A model generated the notes under the pieces. It was not told the origin of the DNA, did not search any database, and saw only the letters and a program-made list of their open reading frames with translations. The translations under genes and the position numbers were made by a program. This document shows positions 44,305 through 53,140 of a stretch of 64,000 nt of DNA, piece by piece. The DNA is from an uncultured Rhodospirillaceae bacterium (GTDB lineage: Bacteria > Pseudomonadota > Alphaproteobacteria > Rhodospirillales > Magnetospirillaceae): assembly GCA_937887565.1 (NCBI GenBank), contig CALABS010000036.1, positions 62,001 to 126,000 on the forward strand, read 5' to 3'. How positions within the stretch are numbered: position 1 is the stretch's first letter; every line of letters begins with the position of its first letter.

Positions 44305-44554
44305 GGACGGCCGCCTGCTCAAAACAAGAGGGGCGCCCGGTCAGGGGGGTAACCGGGCGCCGGCGGCCTTGGGGCCGCCTGCTCAAAACAAGAGGGGCGC
44401 CCGGTCAGGGGGGTAACCGGGCGCCCGGCGGCCATCGGCCGCCTGTCTCGAATGAAATGGGCGCCCGGTCAGGGGGGTAACCGGGCGCCCGGCGGCCATC
44501 GGCCGCCTGTCTCGAATGAAATGGGCGCCCGGTCAGGGGGGTAACCGGGCGCCC
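44305..44554. repeat. 64-base tandem repeat array of paired hairpins
   Basis: Hairpin A (GGGCGCCCGGT / ACCGGGCGCCC, 11-base stem) starts at 44331, 44395, 44459 and 44523, an exact 64-base period. Between copies lies hairpin B (GGCGGCC / GGCCGCC). The array opens with a partial spacer at 44305. Spacers 1-2 read ...GCTCAAAACAAGAG and spacers 3-4 ...TCTCGAATGAAAT, so units differ in pairs. On the minus strand hairpin A is followed by CTCTTGTTTT or ATTTCATT, so each unit looks like a terminator for the upstream lolA. Confidence 0.88.
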
Positions 44555-44713
44555 GGGGCTTTGCTCCGATGCGGAGCGCAGGGTCGGCAGGGGAAACCAA
44601 CCCTGCTCGGTCCGTGACCATTGCAGTCCCGGCCGTTCTCATTCCGAGATGGGGCGTGATGGGACCGCTCGAAACCACTCGGACGGGATACCTCCCATGC
44701 GGGAGGCGCATGC
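44555..44713. other. Non-coding stretch between the repeat array and lolA
   Basis: With the array this forms the 474-base gap 44240-44713. Beyond short inverted repeats (for example CCTCCCATGCGGGAGG near 44691) I see no gene or promoter here. Confidence 0.4.
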
Positions 44714-45370
44714 TCAGCCGCTGCGGCCGTGCAGGGGGTCCCTGAACTTGGGATCGACGAAACGGAACAGCTTGGGGTCCAGCGCCATGCCGTCCTGGGC
44801 ATCGTAGAGCGACACCACCGTGGTCTGGCCCTGGGCGTCCAGCACCCGCCACTGGCGCAGCATGAACGGCGCCTCCGAGAACACCAGCGTCAGCTCACCC
44901 TGGCCGGGATCGTCCCGCTCCATCAGCGACACATTGAGCACGCCCGGGCCGCGCTTGACGCCGGTGACCACCACGTCCTTGCCGTCGAGCTGGACGTTCT
45001 CGCGCACCAGGATGCCGGCGGGAGTGGAATCGAGGGGAATATAGCTGGGCTCGCCCAGCTCCTGGTCGTGGACGATCAGGAACCTGCCGTCCGCCACCAC
45101 CAGCATGGGGCTGGGCGGGTCGTATTGCAGCCGCATGCGGCCGGGGCGCGAGAAAAAGGCGGTGCCTTCGGCCTGGCTGCCGTTGGGGGCGATCTGCAGG
45201 AAGCGGGCCCGCAGCGTCGAGATGGAATTGAGGTAGCTCTCGGCGCGGGCGACGTCGGCCTTGTCCTGGGCGGACAGGGCGGCCCGCTTGGGGCCGGCGG
45301 CCAGCGCCGGGGCACCGGCGAGAAGGGCTACCGCCAGCAGGGCGCCGAGGGCGCGGTGAAGGAACATCAT
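44714..45370 (-). CDS. lolA: LolA-family outer-membrane lipoprotein carrier
   Basis: A 218-residue periplasmic protein with a signal peptide (cleavage after ALA, about residue 25). The LolA fold follows: ARAESYLNSISTLRARFLQ, GTAFFSRPGRMRLQYDPPSP, RFLIVHDQELGEPSYIPLDS and TTVVSLYDA. It ferries lipoproteins to the outer membrane; the alphaproteobacterial subtype may lack a LolB partner. Tandem in-frame starts (TTG 45373, ATG 45370, ATG 45367) make the exact start uncertain. It lies 33 bases downstream of ftsK and ends at the hairpin array. Confidence 0.88.
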   Translation of the reverse strand: MMFLHRALGALLAVALLAGAPALAAGPKRAALSAQDKADVARAESYLNSISTLRARFLQIAPNGSQAEGTAFFSRPGRMRLQYDPPSPMLVVADGRFLIVHDQELGEPSYIPLDSTPAGILVRENVQLDGKDVVVTGVKRGPGVLNVSLMERDDPGQGELTLVFSEAPFMLRQWRVLDAQGQTTVVSLYDAQDGMALDPKLFRFVDPKFRDPLHGRSG

Positions 45371-45403
45371 CAAGGAACCTCGCTTGGGGGATGCCCCCAG
45401 GAT

Positions 45404-47788
45404 TTAGTACTCGTCGCGGCCGCCGCCACCTCGGACCAGCACTTCCCGCTTGCCGACGTGGTTGGGCTTGCCGACCACGCCCTCGGCCTCCATGCGCTCG
45501 ATCAGCCGGGCGGCACGGTTGTAGCCGATCTGCAGGTGGCGCTGGACGAAGCTGGTCGAGGCCTTGCCCTCGCGCGCCACCAACGCCACCGCCTGATCGT
45601 AGAGGTCGTCGCCCGAGCCGCCACCACCGCCGCCGGTGGCGCCGAATTCACCGTCCTCCTCCTCGGTGACCGCCTCGACATAGTCGGGCTCGCCCTGGCC
45701 ACGCAGGTGATCGACCACCTTCTCCACCTCCTCGTCCGAGACGAAGGGGCCGTGGACGCGGGTGATGCGGCCGCCGGCCGCCATGTACAGCATGTCGCCC
45801 TGGCCGAGCAACTGTTCGGCGCCCTGCTCGCCCAGAATCGTGCGGCTGTCGATCTTGCTGGTGACCTGAAACGAGATGCGGGTAGGGAAATTGGCCTTGA
45901 TGGTGCCGGTGATGACGTCCACCGACGGCCGCTGGGTGGCCATGATCAGGTGGATGCCGGCGGCGCGGGCCATCTGGGCCAGGCGCTGGACGGCGGCCTC
46001 GATGTCCTTGCCGGCCACCAGCATCAGGTCGGCCATCTCGTCGACGATGACCACGATGAACGGCAGCGGCTTGAGGTCCAGCTGCTGGTCCTCGTAGACG
46101 GGCTTGCCGGTCTCGGGGTCGAAGCCGGTCTGCACGGTGCGGGTCAGCGTCTCGCCGCGATTGCGGGCCTCGGCCAGGCGCTGGTTATAGCCGGCAATGT
46201 TGCGCACCCCCAGCTGGCTCATGGCGCGGTAGCGGTCCTCCATCTCGCGCACGGCCCATTTCAGCGCCACCACCGCCTTGCCCGGCTCGGTCACCACCGG
46301 GGCCAGCAGATGCGGGATGCCGTCATAGACCGACAGCTCCAGCATCTTGGGGTCGATCATGATCAGCCGGCATTCGTCGGGCGTCAGGCGATAGAGCAGC
46401 GACAGGATCATGGTGTTGACCGCCACCGACTTGCCCGAGCCGGTGGTGCCGGCGATCAGCAGGTGCGGCATGCGGGCGAGGTCGACCATCACCGGGGCGC
46501 CGCCAATGTCCTTGCCCAGCACCAGGGTCAGCCGCGCGCCGGATTTCTCGAACTGCTCGGCCGCCAGCAGCTCGCGCAGGAACACGATCTCGCGTCGCGC
46601 GTTGGGCAACTCGATGCCGATGACGCTGCGCCCCGGGATGGTGGCGATGCGCACGCTCAGCGCGCTCATGGAGCGGGCGATGTCGTCGGCCAGGCCGATC
46701 ACGCGGCTGGTCTTGGTGCCCGGGGCCGGCTCCAGCTCGTACAGCGTCACCACCGGGCCAGGGCGGACCTTCACCACCTTGCCGTTGACGCCGAAATCCT
46801 CGAGCACCGATTCCAGCAGCCTGGCGTTCTGGGTCAGGGCATCCTGGTTGACCTGCGCGTGGGTCTGGGCCGGCGGCAACGCCAACAGCATCAGCGGCGG
46901 CAACTGGTAGCCGGGCGCCAAGGGGCCGCCCAGGTCCAGCATGGGCTGGCGGGCGGCGCGTTCGCGCTTGCCGGCCGCCGGCGGCGGCGCCTTGGGTTCG
47001 ACCAGCGCGCCGCGCTTGGGAAAATGCTCGAGCTCGCCATCGTCCTCGTCCGGAGGCGAAGGCGCGGGACCGTCGTCATCGGACACCACCCGCGGCTCGC
47101 GACGCAGCAGCGGCGCCTCGGCGGCCGAGCGCCCGAGCGCCGCCGCCTTGTTGCCGGTCGCCACCGCCATGTCGAGCGACCGACGGCCGGCGCCGGCCAC
47201 CGACGCCCAGTCGCGCGCCGACAGTCCGAAGGCGAACACCGTGCCGGCGACCGCCAGCAGCGCCGCGACCGGCGCCGCGGTCCACGCCAGATCGGTGGGA
47301 ATCAGGCTCCGCAGTCCCGCCAGCGACACCCGGCCGAGGGCGCCGCCGCCGCCCGCCGGCATCAATCGCCAGTCCGGCAACGGCAACGCCGCCAGCGCCA
47401 CCGCCGCCGCGACCACGGCCAGCGGCAACACCCCGACCCGCCAGGCCCACAGCCCGGGCGGTTCGGCCCGCAGCAGCAAGCGCGCGCCCCACGCCGCCGC
47501 CACCAGGACCGCGATGGCAGCGCCGAGCCCGAAAAACTGATACAGCAGGTCGGCGACGGCGGCGCCGACCGGACCCAGCGCGTTGAACACCGGACCGTCG
47601 ACGGCGGTGTTCAGGCTGGGATCGCGGGGATCGGCGGTCGCCAGGGCGACCGCCAGCGCCAGCGCCAGCGCCAGCAGGCTGGCACCGCCGGCGCGGACGG
47701 CCGCGCGCCGCATCCCGTCGACCGCGCCCTGCGGCAGAAATCCGCCCTTGGCCGTCCCCTTCCTGGCCGCCCCGCTCTTGGCCGCCAT
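45404..47788 (-). CDS. ftsK: DNA translocase FtsK
   Basis: A 794-residue septal translocase. Four N-terminal membrane spans (about 30-190) are followed by an acidic/Pro-rich linker (about 225-290) and the RecA-like motor with Walker A GTTGSGKS at 447-454 and Walker B IVVIVDEMADLM. A C-terminal winged-helix gamma domain (about 725-790) reads KOPS sites. It is shorter in the linker than E. coli FtsK, as usual in alphaproteobacteria. ATG at 47788, 10 bases after the aminotransferase stop. Confidence 0.95.
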   Translation of the reverse strand: MAAKSGAARKGTAKGGFLPQGAVDGMRRAAVRAGGASLLALALALAVALATADPRDPSLNTAVDGPVFNALGPVGAAVADLLYQFFGLGAAIAVLVAAAWGARLLLRAEPPGLWAWRVGVLPLAVVAAAVALAALPLPDWRLMPAGGGGALGRVSLAGLRSLIPTDLAWTAAPVAALLAVAGTVFAFGLSARDWASVAGAGRRSLDMAVATGNKAAALGRSAAEAPLLRREPRVVSDDDGPAPSPPDEDDGELEHFPKRGALVEPKAPPPAAGKRERAARQPMLDLGGPLAPGYQLPPLMLLALPPAQTHAQVNQDALTQNARLLESVLEDFGVNGKVVKVRPGPVVTLYELEPAPGTKTSRVIGLADDIARSMSALSVRIATIPGRSVIGIELPNARREIVFLRELLAAEQFEKSGARLTLVLGKDIGGAPVMVDLARMPHLLIAGTTGSGKSVAVNTMILSLLYRLTPDECRLIMIDPKMLELSVYDGIPHLLAPVVTEPGKAVVALKWAVREMEDRYRAMSQLGVRNIAGYNQRLAEARNRGETLTRTVQTGFDPETGKPVYEDQQLDLKPLPFIVVIVDEMADLMLVAGKDIEAAVQRLAQMARAAGIHLIMATQRPSVDVITGTIKANFPTRISFQVTSKIDSRTILGEQGAEQLLGQGDMLYMAAGGRITRVHGPFVSDEEVEKVVDHLRGQGEPDYVEAVTEEEDGEFGATGGGGGGSGDDLYDQAVALVAREGKASTSFVQRHLQIGYNRAARLIERMEAEGVVGKPNHVGKREVLVRGGGGRDEY

Positions 47789-47798
47789 TCCCCCTCCC

Positions 47799-48959
47799 CT
47801 ACAGAATCTCTGCCAAGCGGGCCAGCGCCCGCTCGGTGGTGTCCAGGTCATGGACCAGGGCAACGCGGATGAAGCGGTCGCCGACGCCGTCGCGAGCCAG
47901 GTACTTGCCGGGCAGCACCCGGATGCCGCCGCGGCGCCACAACTCGACGGCCGCCCGCTCGCCGTCGCCCACATCCAGCCACAGGAAGAAGCCGCCCTCG
48001 GGACGGCGGAAGCCGAGGCGGCCGCCCAGCAGCCGCTCGGCGATGTCGACCTTGGCGCGGTAGAGGTCGCGGTTCCGGTCCACATGGGCCTCGTCGCGCC
48101 ACAGCGCCGCCGCCGCCGCCAGGATGGGCAGCGGCGTGGCGGCGCCGCCATAGGACCGCAGCCGCTGGAAGGCGGCGATGACGCGCGGATCGCCGGCCAC
48201 GAAGCCGGACCGCAGCCCAGGCACGCTGGACCGCTTGGACAGCGAGTGGAACACCAACACGTTGTCGAGGCCGCCGCCGAGGGCGGCGCAGGCCTCCAGC
48301 GCCCCGGCCGGCGGCCCGCGGTCCCAGATCTCGGAATAGCATTCGTCCACCGCCAGCACGAAGCCGTGGCGGCGGGCCAGCATCACCGCCCGCTTGAGCC
48401 GTTCCAGCCCGGCGACGCTGCCCTGGGGATTGGCGGGATTGCACAGATAGACCAGGGCGGTGCGGTCCAAGAGATCGGCCGGCAACGAGTCGAGATCGGG
48501 TTGCCCGACGCCGCCGTCGGTGCCGGGCATGAACACCGGCTCGGCGCCGGCCATGACCGCGGCGCCCACATAGACCTGATAGAACGGATTGGGCAGCAGC
48601 ACCACCTCGCGCCGGTGGCGCGGGGTCACCACCGTCTGGGCGATCAGGTACAGGGCCTCGCGGGTGCCCGCCACCGGCAGGATGGCGCGATCGGAGTCCA
48701 CCATGTCGACGGGCAGGCGGAAACGGCGGGTCAGCCAGTCGGCCACCGCGCGGCGGAAATCCGGACTGCCGTTGGCGGGCGGATACTTGCCCCACAGACC
48801 CGCCTGCTCGGCCAGGACCTGCGCGACCATGGCCGGCGGCGGGTGCTGGGGCTCGCCGATGGACATCACCACGGCGTCGGGCGTGGCGGCGCCGCCCAAC
48901 AGGTCGGCGAGGCGCTGGAAGGGATAGTCGGCGAGCTGGTCGAGGCGGTCGTTCAACAT
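47799..48959 (-). CDS. dapC: Class I/II aminotransferase, probable succinyldiaminopimelate transaminase
   Basis: A 386-residue fold-type I PLP enzyme. SIGEPQHPPP and YPPANGSPDFRRAVADWL at the N-terminus and the Schiff-base Lys242 in VFHSLSKRSSVPGLRSGF place it with the DapC subgroup. That subgroup converts N-succinyl-2-amino-6-ketopimelate to N-succinyl-LL-diaminopimelate in lysine and peptidoglycan synthesis. NPANPQG is the usual Asn-Pro turn. The longest reading (to 49835) is antisense to amtB and rejected. DapC activity is an inference from motif resemblance. Confidence 0.85.
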   Translation of the reverse strand: MLNDRLDQLADYPFQRLADLLGGAATPDAVVMSIGEPQHPPPAMVAQVLAEQAGLWGKYPPANGSPDFRRAVADWLTRRFRLPVDMVDSDRAILPVAGTREALYLIAQTVVTPRHRREVVLLPNPFYQVYVGAAVMAGAEPVFMPGTDGGVGQPDLDSLPADLLDRTALVYLCNPANPQGSVAGLERLKRAVMLARRHGFVLAVDECYSEIWDRGPPAGALEACAALGGGLDNVLVFHSLSKRSSVPGLRSGFVAGDPRVIAAFQRLRSYGGAATPLPILAAAAALWRDEAHVDRNRDLYRAKVDIAERLLGGRLGFRRPEGGFFLWLDVGDGERAAVELWRRGGIRVLPGKYLARDGVGDRFIRVALVHDLDTTERALARLAEIL

Positions 48960-49004
48960 TCCGCCTTTGTACCGCAACCGCCCCGCCGCCCCCAAATGGT
49001 TTGG

Positions 49005-49034
49005 TGGAAACAAGAAGGGCGCCCGAAGGCGCCC
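49005..49034 (-). terminator. Rho-independent terminator of amtB
   Basis: A 7-base GC stem (GGGCGCC / GGCGCCC) around CGAA lies 24 bases beyond the amtB stop and is followed on the minus strand by TTCTTGTTTCC. Confidence 0.75.
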
Positions 49035-49057
49035 GTCCCGTCGGCCGTTGCCGTCCC

Positions 49058-50377
49058 TCAGTGCACGGTCTCGCCGTGCAGGCTGATGTCGAGGCCCTCG
49101 CGCTCCTCCTCGGCGGTAACGCGCAGGCCCATCACCACGTCGATGACCTTGAGGATCACGAAGGTGGCGATGGCGCACCACACGATGGTGGCGACGATGC
49201 CGTAGAGCTGGGTGACCACCTGGCCGCCATTGCCCTCCAGCAGGCCGGGAGTGCCGCCGATGGCCTCGACCGCGAACACGCCGGTCAGCAGGGCGCCGAC
49301 GATACCGCCGATGCCGTGCACGCCGAAGGCGTCCAGCGAGTCGTCGTATTTGAGGGCATGCTTGAGGCCGGTGGCGCCCCAATAGCAGACCACGCCGGCG
49401 ACCAGGCCGATGACCAGGGCGCCCGACGGGCCGACGAAGCCCGAGGCGGGGGTGATGGCCACCAGGCCGGCCACCGCGCCCGACACCGCGCCCAGGGCGG
49501 AGGGCTTCTTGCGCAGGATCCATTCCACCAGCATCCACGACACGGTGGCGGCGGCGGCGGCGATCTGGGTCACCAGCATGGCCATGCCGGCGCGGCCGTC
49601 GGCGGCCACGGCGGAACCGGCGTTGAAGCCGAACCAGCCCACCCACAGCAGCGAGGCGCCGATCAGCGACAGGGTCAGGTTGTGCGGCGCCATGTTGTCG
49701 GTGCCGAAGCCCTTGCGCGGACCGAGGACGATGGCCGCCACCAGGCCGGCGACGCCGGCATTGATGTGCACCACGGTGCCGCCGGCGTAGTCGAGCACGC
49801 CGTCGCCGCCGAGGAAGCCGCCGCCCCACACCCAATGGCAGATCGGGGCATAGACCACGATCACCCAGGCGATCATGAACACCAGCATGGAGGAGAACTT
49901 CATGCGGTCAGCGAAGGCGCCGGTGATCAGGGCCGGGGTGATGATGGCGAAGGTCATCTGGAAGACCACGAACACCGTCTCGGGGATGGTGCCGGTCAGG
50001 GAGTCGACGCCGATGCCGGCCAGCAGCACCTTGCCGAGGCCGCCGATATAGGCCGAGCCCTCGGCGAAGGCCAGGCTGTAGCCCACCAGCATCCACACCA
50101 CCGAGATGACGGCGGCGATGGCGAAGCTCTGCATCATGGTGCCCAGCACGTTCTTCTTGCGGACCATGCCGCCGTAGAACAGGGCCAGGCCCGGGATGGT
50201 CATCATCAGGACCAGGGCGGTCGAGGTGAGCATCCAGGCGGTGCTGCCGGCGTCCAGCGTCGGCGCCGCCTCGGCGGCCGCCTCAGTGGCCTCCTGGGCC
50301 ATTCCCGCCGAGGCGAGCAGCGTGAGGCCGAGCGCCGGGCCCACGCCGTACAGGATCTTCTTCAAAAGAGTGCTCAT
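49058..50377 (-). CDS. amtB: Ammonium transporter
   Basis: A 439-residue Amt/MEP channel with a signal-like N-terminus (MSTLLKKILYGVGPALGLTLL, cleaved near GMAQE) and 11 membrane spans. Typical motifs: STALVLMMTIPGLALFYGGMVRKKNVL, WVWGGGFLGG, DYAGGTVVHINAGVAGL and DSLDAFGVHGIGG, including the pore His residues. It imports ammonium and is blocked by GlnK. It lies downstream of glnK on the same strand, the usual pairing. A sigma-54-like site is 92 bases upstream of the ATG. Confidence 0.95.
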   Translation of the reverse strand: MSTLLKKILYGVGPALGLTLLASAGMAQEATEAAAEAAPTLDAGSTAWMLTSTALVLMMTIPGLALFYGGMVRKKNVLGTMMQSFAIAAVISVVWMLVGYSLAFAEGSAYIGGLGKVLLAGIGVDSLTGTIPETVFVVFQMTFAIITPALITGAFADRMKFSSMLVFMIAWVIVVYAPICHWVWGGGFLGGDGVLDYAGGTVVHINAGVAGLVAAIVLGPRKGFGTDNMAPHNLTLSLIGASLLWVGWFGFNAGSAVAADGRAGMAMLVTQIAAAAATVSWMLVEWILRKKPSALGAVSGAVAGLVAITPASGFVGPSGALVIGLVAGVVCYWGATGLKHALKYDDSLDAFGVHGIGGIVGALLTGVFAVEAIGGTPGLLEGNGGQVVTQLYGIVATIVWCAIATFVILKVIDVVMGLRVTAEEEREGLDISLHGETVH

Positions 50378-50468
50378 GGTGTAACCCCCGAAGCGGCTCA
50401 GCTTGTCGTGCGGCCGGCCCGGCACCCAGAGAGGAGGAAGAGGGGCGCCCGACCGGCGCCTTGGGAGT

Positions 50469-50484
50469 AACAAGAACCGTGCCA
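50469..50484 (-). promoter_or_regulatory. Candidate sigma-54 promoter of amtB
   Basis: On the minus strand TGGCAC-N5-TTGTT, within CTTGGCACG, matches the consensus YTGGCACG-N4-TTGCW except for the last C of the -12 element. It lies 92 bases before the amtB start. Confidence 0.5.
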
Positions 50485-50617
50485 AGCGATGAAAGCCCCG
50501 ATTTGAGCCGCTTTTCGGCCCGAAGGCGCGCAAGCGCGGGGGGTCGGTGCCTAACGACTAGGCAGTGCCATAGGTATGTGCATTCTCGATGGGCAGGACG
50601 GTGGGGCGGACGAAGGA

Positions 50618-50646
50618 ATGCCCGGAAGGGGGCGCCTTCCGGGCAT
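50618..50646. terminator. Perfect 12-base inverted repeat after glnK
   Basis: ATGCCCGGAAGG / CCTTCCGGGCAT with a 5-base loop, 41 bases past the glnK stop. The 3' side on the minus strand is only modestly T-rich, so it may act as a terminator, attenuator or 3'-end stabiliser. Confidence 0.6.
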
Positions 50647-50687
50647 GGAGTCGTCTGGAGAGGAGGAGGGAGGGAGGAAATCGACGC

Positions 50688-51026
50688 TCAGAGCGCTTCC
50701 GAGTTGGCCTCGCCGGTGCGGATGCGATAGGCCTGGGCAAGGTCGAGCACGAAGATCTTGCCGTCGCCGATCTTGCCGGTGCGCGCCGCGCCCTGGATGG
50801 CCTCGATGACGCGATCGGCGATGTCGTCGTTGACCGCCACCTCGATCTTCACCTTGGGCAGGAAATTCACCACGTACTCGGCGCCGCGGTAGATCTCGGT
50901 CTGGCCCTTCTGTCGGCCGAAGCCCTTGACCTCGCTGACGGTCAAGCCCTGGACGCCGAGCGGGGTCAGCGCCTCGCGCACCTCGTCCAGCTTGAAGGGC
51001 TTGATGATGGCCATGATCAGCTTCAT
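50688..51026 (-). CDS. glnK: P-II nitrogen regulatory protein
   Basis: A 112-residue P-II protein of standard length. Tyr51, the uridylylation site, is in EIYRGAEYVVNFLPK, and the B- and C-loops read GKIGDGKIFV and AYRIRTGE. It reports nitrogen and 2-oxoglutarate status and plugs AmtB. GlnK rather than GlnB is inferred from linkage to amtB. ATG at 51026; the longer frame to 51290 is not P-II-like. Confidence 0.94.
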   Translation of the reverse strand: MKLIMAIIKPFKLDEVREALTPLGVQGLTVSEVKGFGRQKGQTEIYRGAEYVVNFLPKVKIEVAVNDDIADRVIEAIQGAARTGKIGDGKIFVLDLAQAYRIRTGEANSEAL

Positions 51027-51131
51027 CGTCTGGTCCCCATGCAAGAGGCGGTTACGGGTCGCTGCCCGAGCATGCCGCCGGTTGATCCGAGCGCGGAAAG
51101 CCGACGAAGCGCCCGCGCGCCCGATTCCCCT

Positions 51132-51147
51132 TTCAAGGTGCGTGCCG
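51132..51147 (-). promoter_or_regulatory. Candidate sigma-54 promoter of glnK
   Basis: Minus-strand CGGCAC-N5-TTGAA (in CGGCACGCACCTTGAA) has the -24 GG and -12 TTG at correct spacing, but the -12 C is replaced by A. It is about 106 bases before the glnK ATG. Confidence 0.35.
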
Positions 51148-51298
51148 ATTGCGGAAAAGGCGGCTTTCGGGCCGGTGGCCATCGTGGCATGGCGGCGGCT
51201 GCTCAAATCATGGGCGCTTGCCGGGCCGTCTGCCTGTTTCCCGGGCGCCGACGGGACGGCGCTTGCGCGGCATCGCCGGTGATGGCACATCTGGGGTC

Positions 51299-52579
51299 AT
51301 GACCACCGCCCCAGTTTCGCCACCGCCCCAGATTTCGCCCCCGCCCCGTCGCCCCCCCCTCCGGACGGACGTGCTGATCGTCGGCGGCGGGCCCGTCGGC
51401 GGGCTCACCGCCTGCGCGCTGGCCCAGTCGGGCGTGTCGGTGGTGGTGGTGGAGGCCGCCGACCCCGTTTCGCTGGCCCGGCCGGGAACCGACGGCCGCG
51501 CCATCGCCATCGCCCTGTCGGCCAAGCGGGTCTTCGCCGGCGCCGGGGCATGGGCCCACATGGAGGCCGAGGCGGAACCGATCCTGGAAATCCGCGTCAC
51601 CGACGGCCATTCGCCACTGTTTCTCCACTACGACCATGACGCCATCGGCGAAGAGCCCTTCGGCTGGATCGTCGAGCACACCACCATCCGCCGCGCCGTC
51701 CACCAACGGCTGGGGGAGCTGCCGGCGGCGCGGGTGATGGCGCCGGCGCGGCTGGTGGGTCTGGAGCGCCTCGGCACCCATGTGGAAGCGAAACTGGACA
51801 CCGGCGAGACCATCCACGCCGCCCTGGTGGTGGGGGCGGACGGGCGGCCGTCGTGGGTCCGAGGCTCGGCGGGCATCGGCGTGCGCCGGCTGGACTATCG
51901 CCAGAGCGGCATCGTCACCACGGTGGCCCATGAACGGCCGCATCGGGGCATCGCCCACGAGCGTTTCCTGCCGGCCGGACCCTTCGCCATCCTGCCCATG
52001 ACCGACGACGGCGACGGCCGCCACCGGTCGTCCATCGTGTGGACCGAGCGGGCCGACCTCGCCCCGGCCATCGTCGCCCAGCCCGACGGCGACTTCCTGG
52101 CCGAGCTGCGCATCCGCTTCGGCGACTTCCTGGGCCGCGTCGAGTTGGCCGGGCCGCGCTTCTTCCATCCGCTGACCCTGCAGATCGCCGACCGCGCCAT
52201 CGACCGCCGCCTCGCCCTGGTGGGCGACGCCGCCCACGGCATGCATCCGGTGGCCGGCCAGGGCATGAACATGGGCATCCGCGACGTCGCCGCCCTGGCC
52301 GAAGCGGTGGTGGATGCCCGCCGCCTGGGGCTGGACATCGGCGGCCCCGAGGCCCTGGAGCGCTACCAGCGCTGGCGCCGCTTCGACAACATGCTGATGC
52401 TGGGGCTGACCGACGCGCTGGTGAGGCTGTTCTCCAACGACGTCGGCCCGATCCGGCTGGCCCGCGACCTCGGCCTGGCGGCGGTGGAGCGCATGCCCGC
52501 CGCCAAGCGCTTCTTCATGAGGCACGCCATGGGGGTGGTCGGCGACCTGCCCCGCATGATGCGGGGGGAAGGGTTGTAG
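51299..52579 (+). CDS. UbiH/UbiF-family FAD-dependent monooxygenase
   Basis: A 426-residue class A flavin hydroxylase. The N-terminal dinucleotide fold is DVLIVGGGPVGGLTACAL (about 24-41), then VVGADGRPSWVRG (the DG motif) and LVGDAAHGMHPVAGQGMNMGIRD (the second FAD motif). It hydroxylates the ubiquinone ring at one position. Which of C1, C5 or C6 cannot be told. The first 22 residues are Pro-rich. ATG at 51299, divergent from glnK across 272 bases. Confidence 0.88.
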   Translation: MTTAPVSPPPQISPPPRRPPLRTDVLIVGGGPVGGLTACALAQSGVSVVVVEAADPVSLARPGTDGRAIAIALSAKRVFAGAGAWAHMEAEAEPILEIRVTDGHSPLFLHYDHDAIGEEPFGWIVEHTTIRRAVHQRLGELPAARVMAPARLVGLERLGTHVEAKLDTGETIHAALVVGADGRPSWVRGSAGIGVRRLDYRQSGIVTTVAHERPHRGIAHERFLPAGPFAILPMTDDGDGRHRSSIVWTERADLAPAIVAQPDGDFLAELRIRFGDFLGRVELAGPRFFHPLTLQIADRAIDRRLALVGDAAHGMHPVAGQGMNMGIRDVAALAEAVVDARRLGLDIGGPEALERYQRWRRFDNMLMLGLTDALVRLFSNDVGPIRLARDLGLAAVERMPAAKRFFMRHAMGVVGDLPRMMRGEGL

Positions 52580-52681
52580 TCTCTCGAACCCGGGCACCCG
52601 GACGAGCGCAACGAGGACTATGCGCGCCGGGGGGCCAAGCGCGCGGAGGCGCGCGCCCGGCGCCCGAGGGCGAATATCACC

Positions 52682-53140
52682 TCAGCCGCAGCCGCCCTTG
52701 CCGCCCGACCCGCAGCCGCAGCCCGACTGCTGGGGCGCCGGCGCCGCGGCGGCGGTGGCGTTGGGGTGCCGCGAGAGGCCGGCCTGGGCCAGCGCCGCCT
52801 CGTATTCGCGCCAGACCTGGTCCTGGTTGGCGCCCAGCCAATAAAGATAGTCCCAGGTGTAGATGCCGCTGTCGTGCAGGTCGTCGAAGACGATCTTGAC
52901 GGCGTAGTTGCCCACCGGCTCCACGCCGATGATGCCCACGTGGCTGCGTCCCGAGACCAGCTTCTTCTCCCCCGGGCCATGGCCCTGGACCTCGGCCGAC
53001 GGGCTTTCCACCCGCAGCAGCTCGGCCGCCAGCCGGAAGGCCTTTCCGTCGTCGAAGGTGATCTCGATCACCTTCTCCGCCTTCTTGACCTTGATTTCCT
53101 GGGGGTGGTGCTGAATGGAATAGGCGGTGCTCACGGTCAT
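52682..53140 (-). CDS. DUF971 protein with a Cys/Gly-rich tail
   Basis: A 152-residue protein whose first ~110 residues are a DUF971 (GBBH N-terminal-like) domain: IEITFDDGKAFRLAAELLRV and VKIVFDDLHDSGIYTWDYLYWLG. Such domains occur in gamma-butyrobetaine hydroxylases and in stand-alone proteins linked to iron-sulphur metabolism. The tail SGCGCGSGGKGGCG (Cys141, 143, 151) may bind a metal, an inference. It overlaps the Trm112-like gene by 4 bases. Confidence 0.85.
   Translation of the reverse strand: MTVSTAYSIQHHPQEIKVKKAEKVIEITFDDGKAFRLAAELLRVESPSAEVQGHGPGEKKLVSGRSHVGIIGVEPVGNYAVKIVFDDLHDSGIYTWDYLYWLGANQDQVWREYEAALAQAGLSRHPNATAAAAPAPQQSGCGCGSGGKGGCG

Larger units (their letters stand above)
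50378..50687. other. glnK-amtB intergenic region
   Basis: The 310-base gap is unusually long for this pair. It contains the hairpin at 50618-50646 and a sigma-54-like site at 50469-50484. No open frame in it looks like a gene. Confidence 0.5.

Noticed and set aside
44305..44554. CRISPR array
   Set aside because: The period is regular, but the intervening sequences repeat too and are not unique spacers. No cas genes are nearby.
44729..47872. A 1,047-codon plus-strand open frame
   Set aside because: Antisense to lolA and ftsK; composition is His/Arg/Gly-rich with no recognisable domain.
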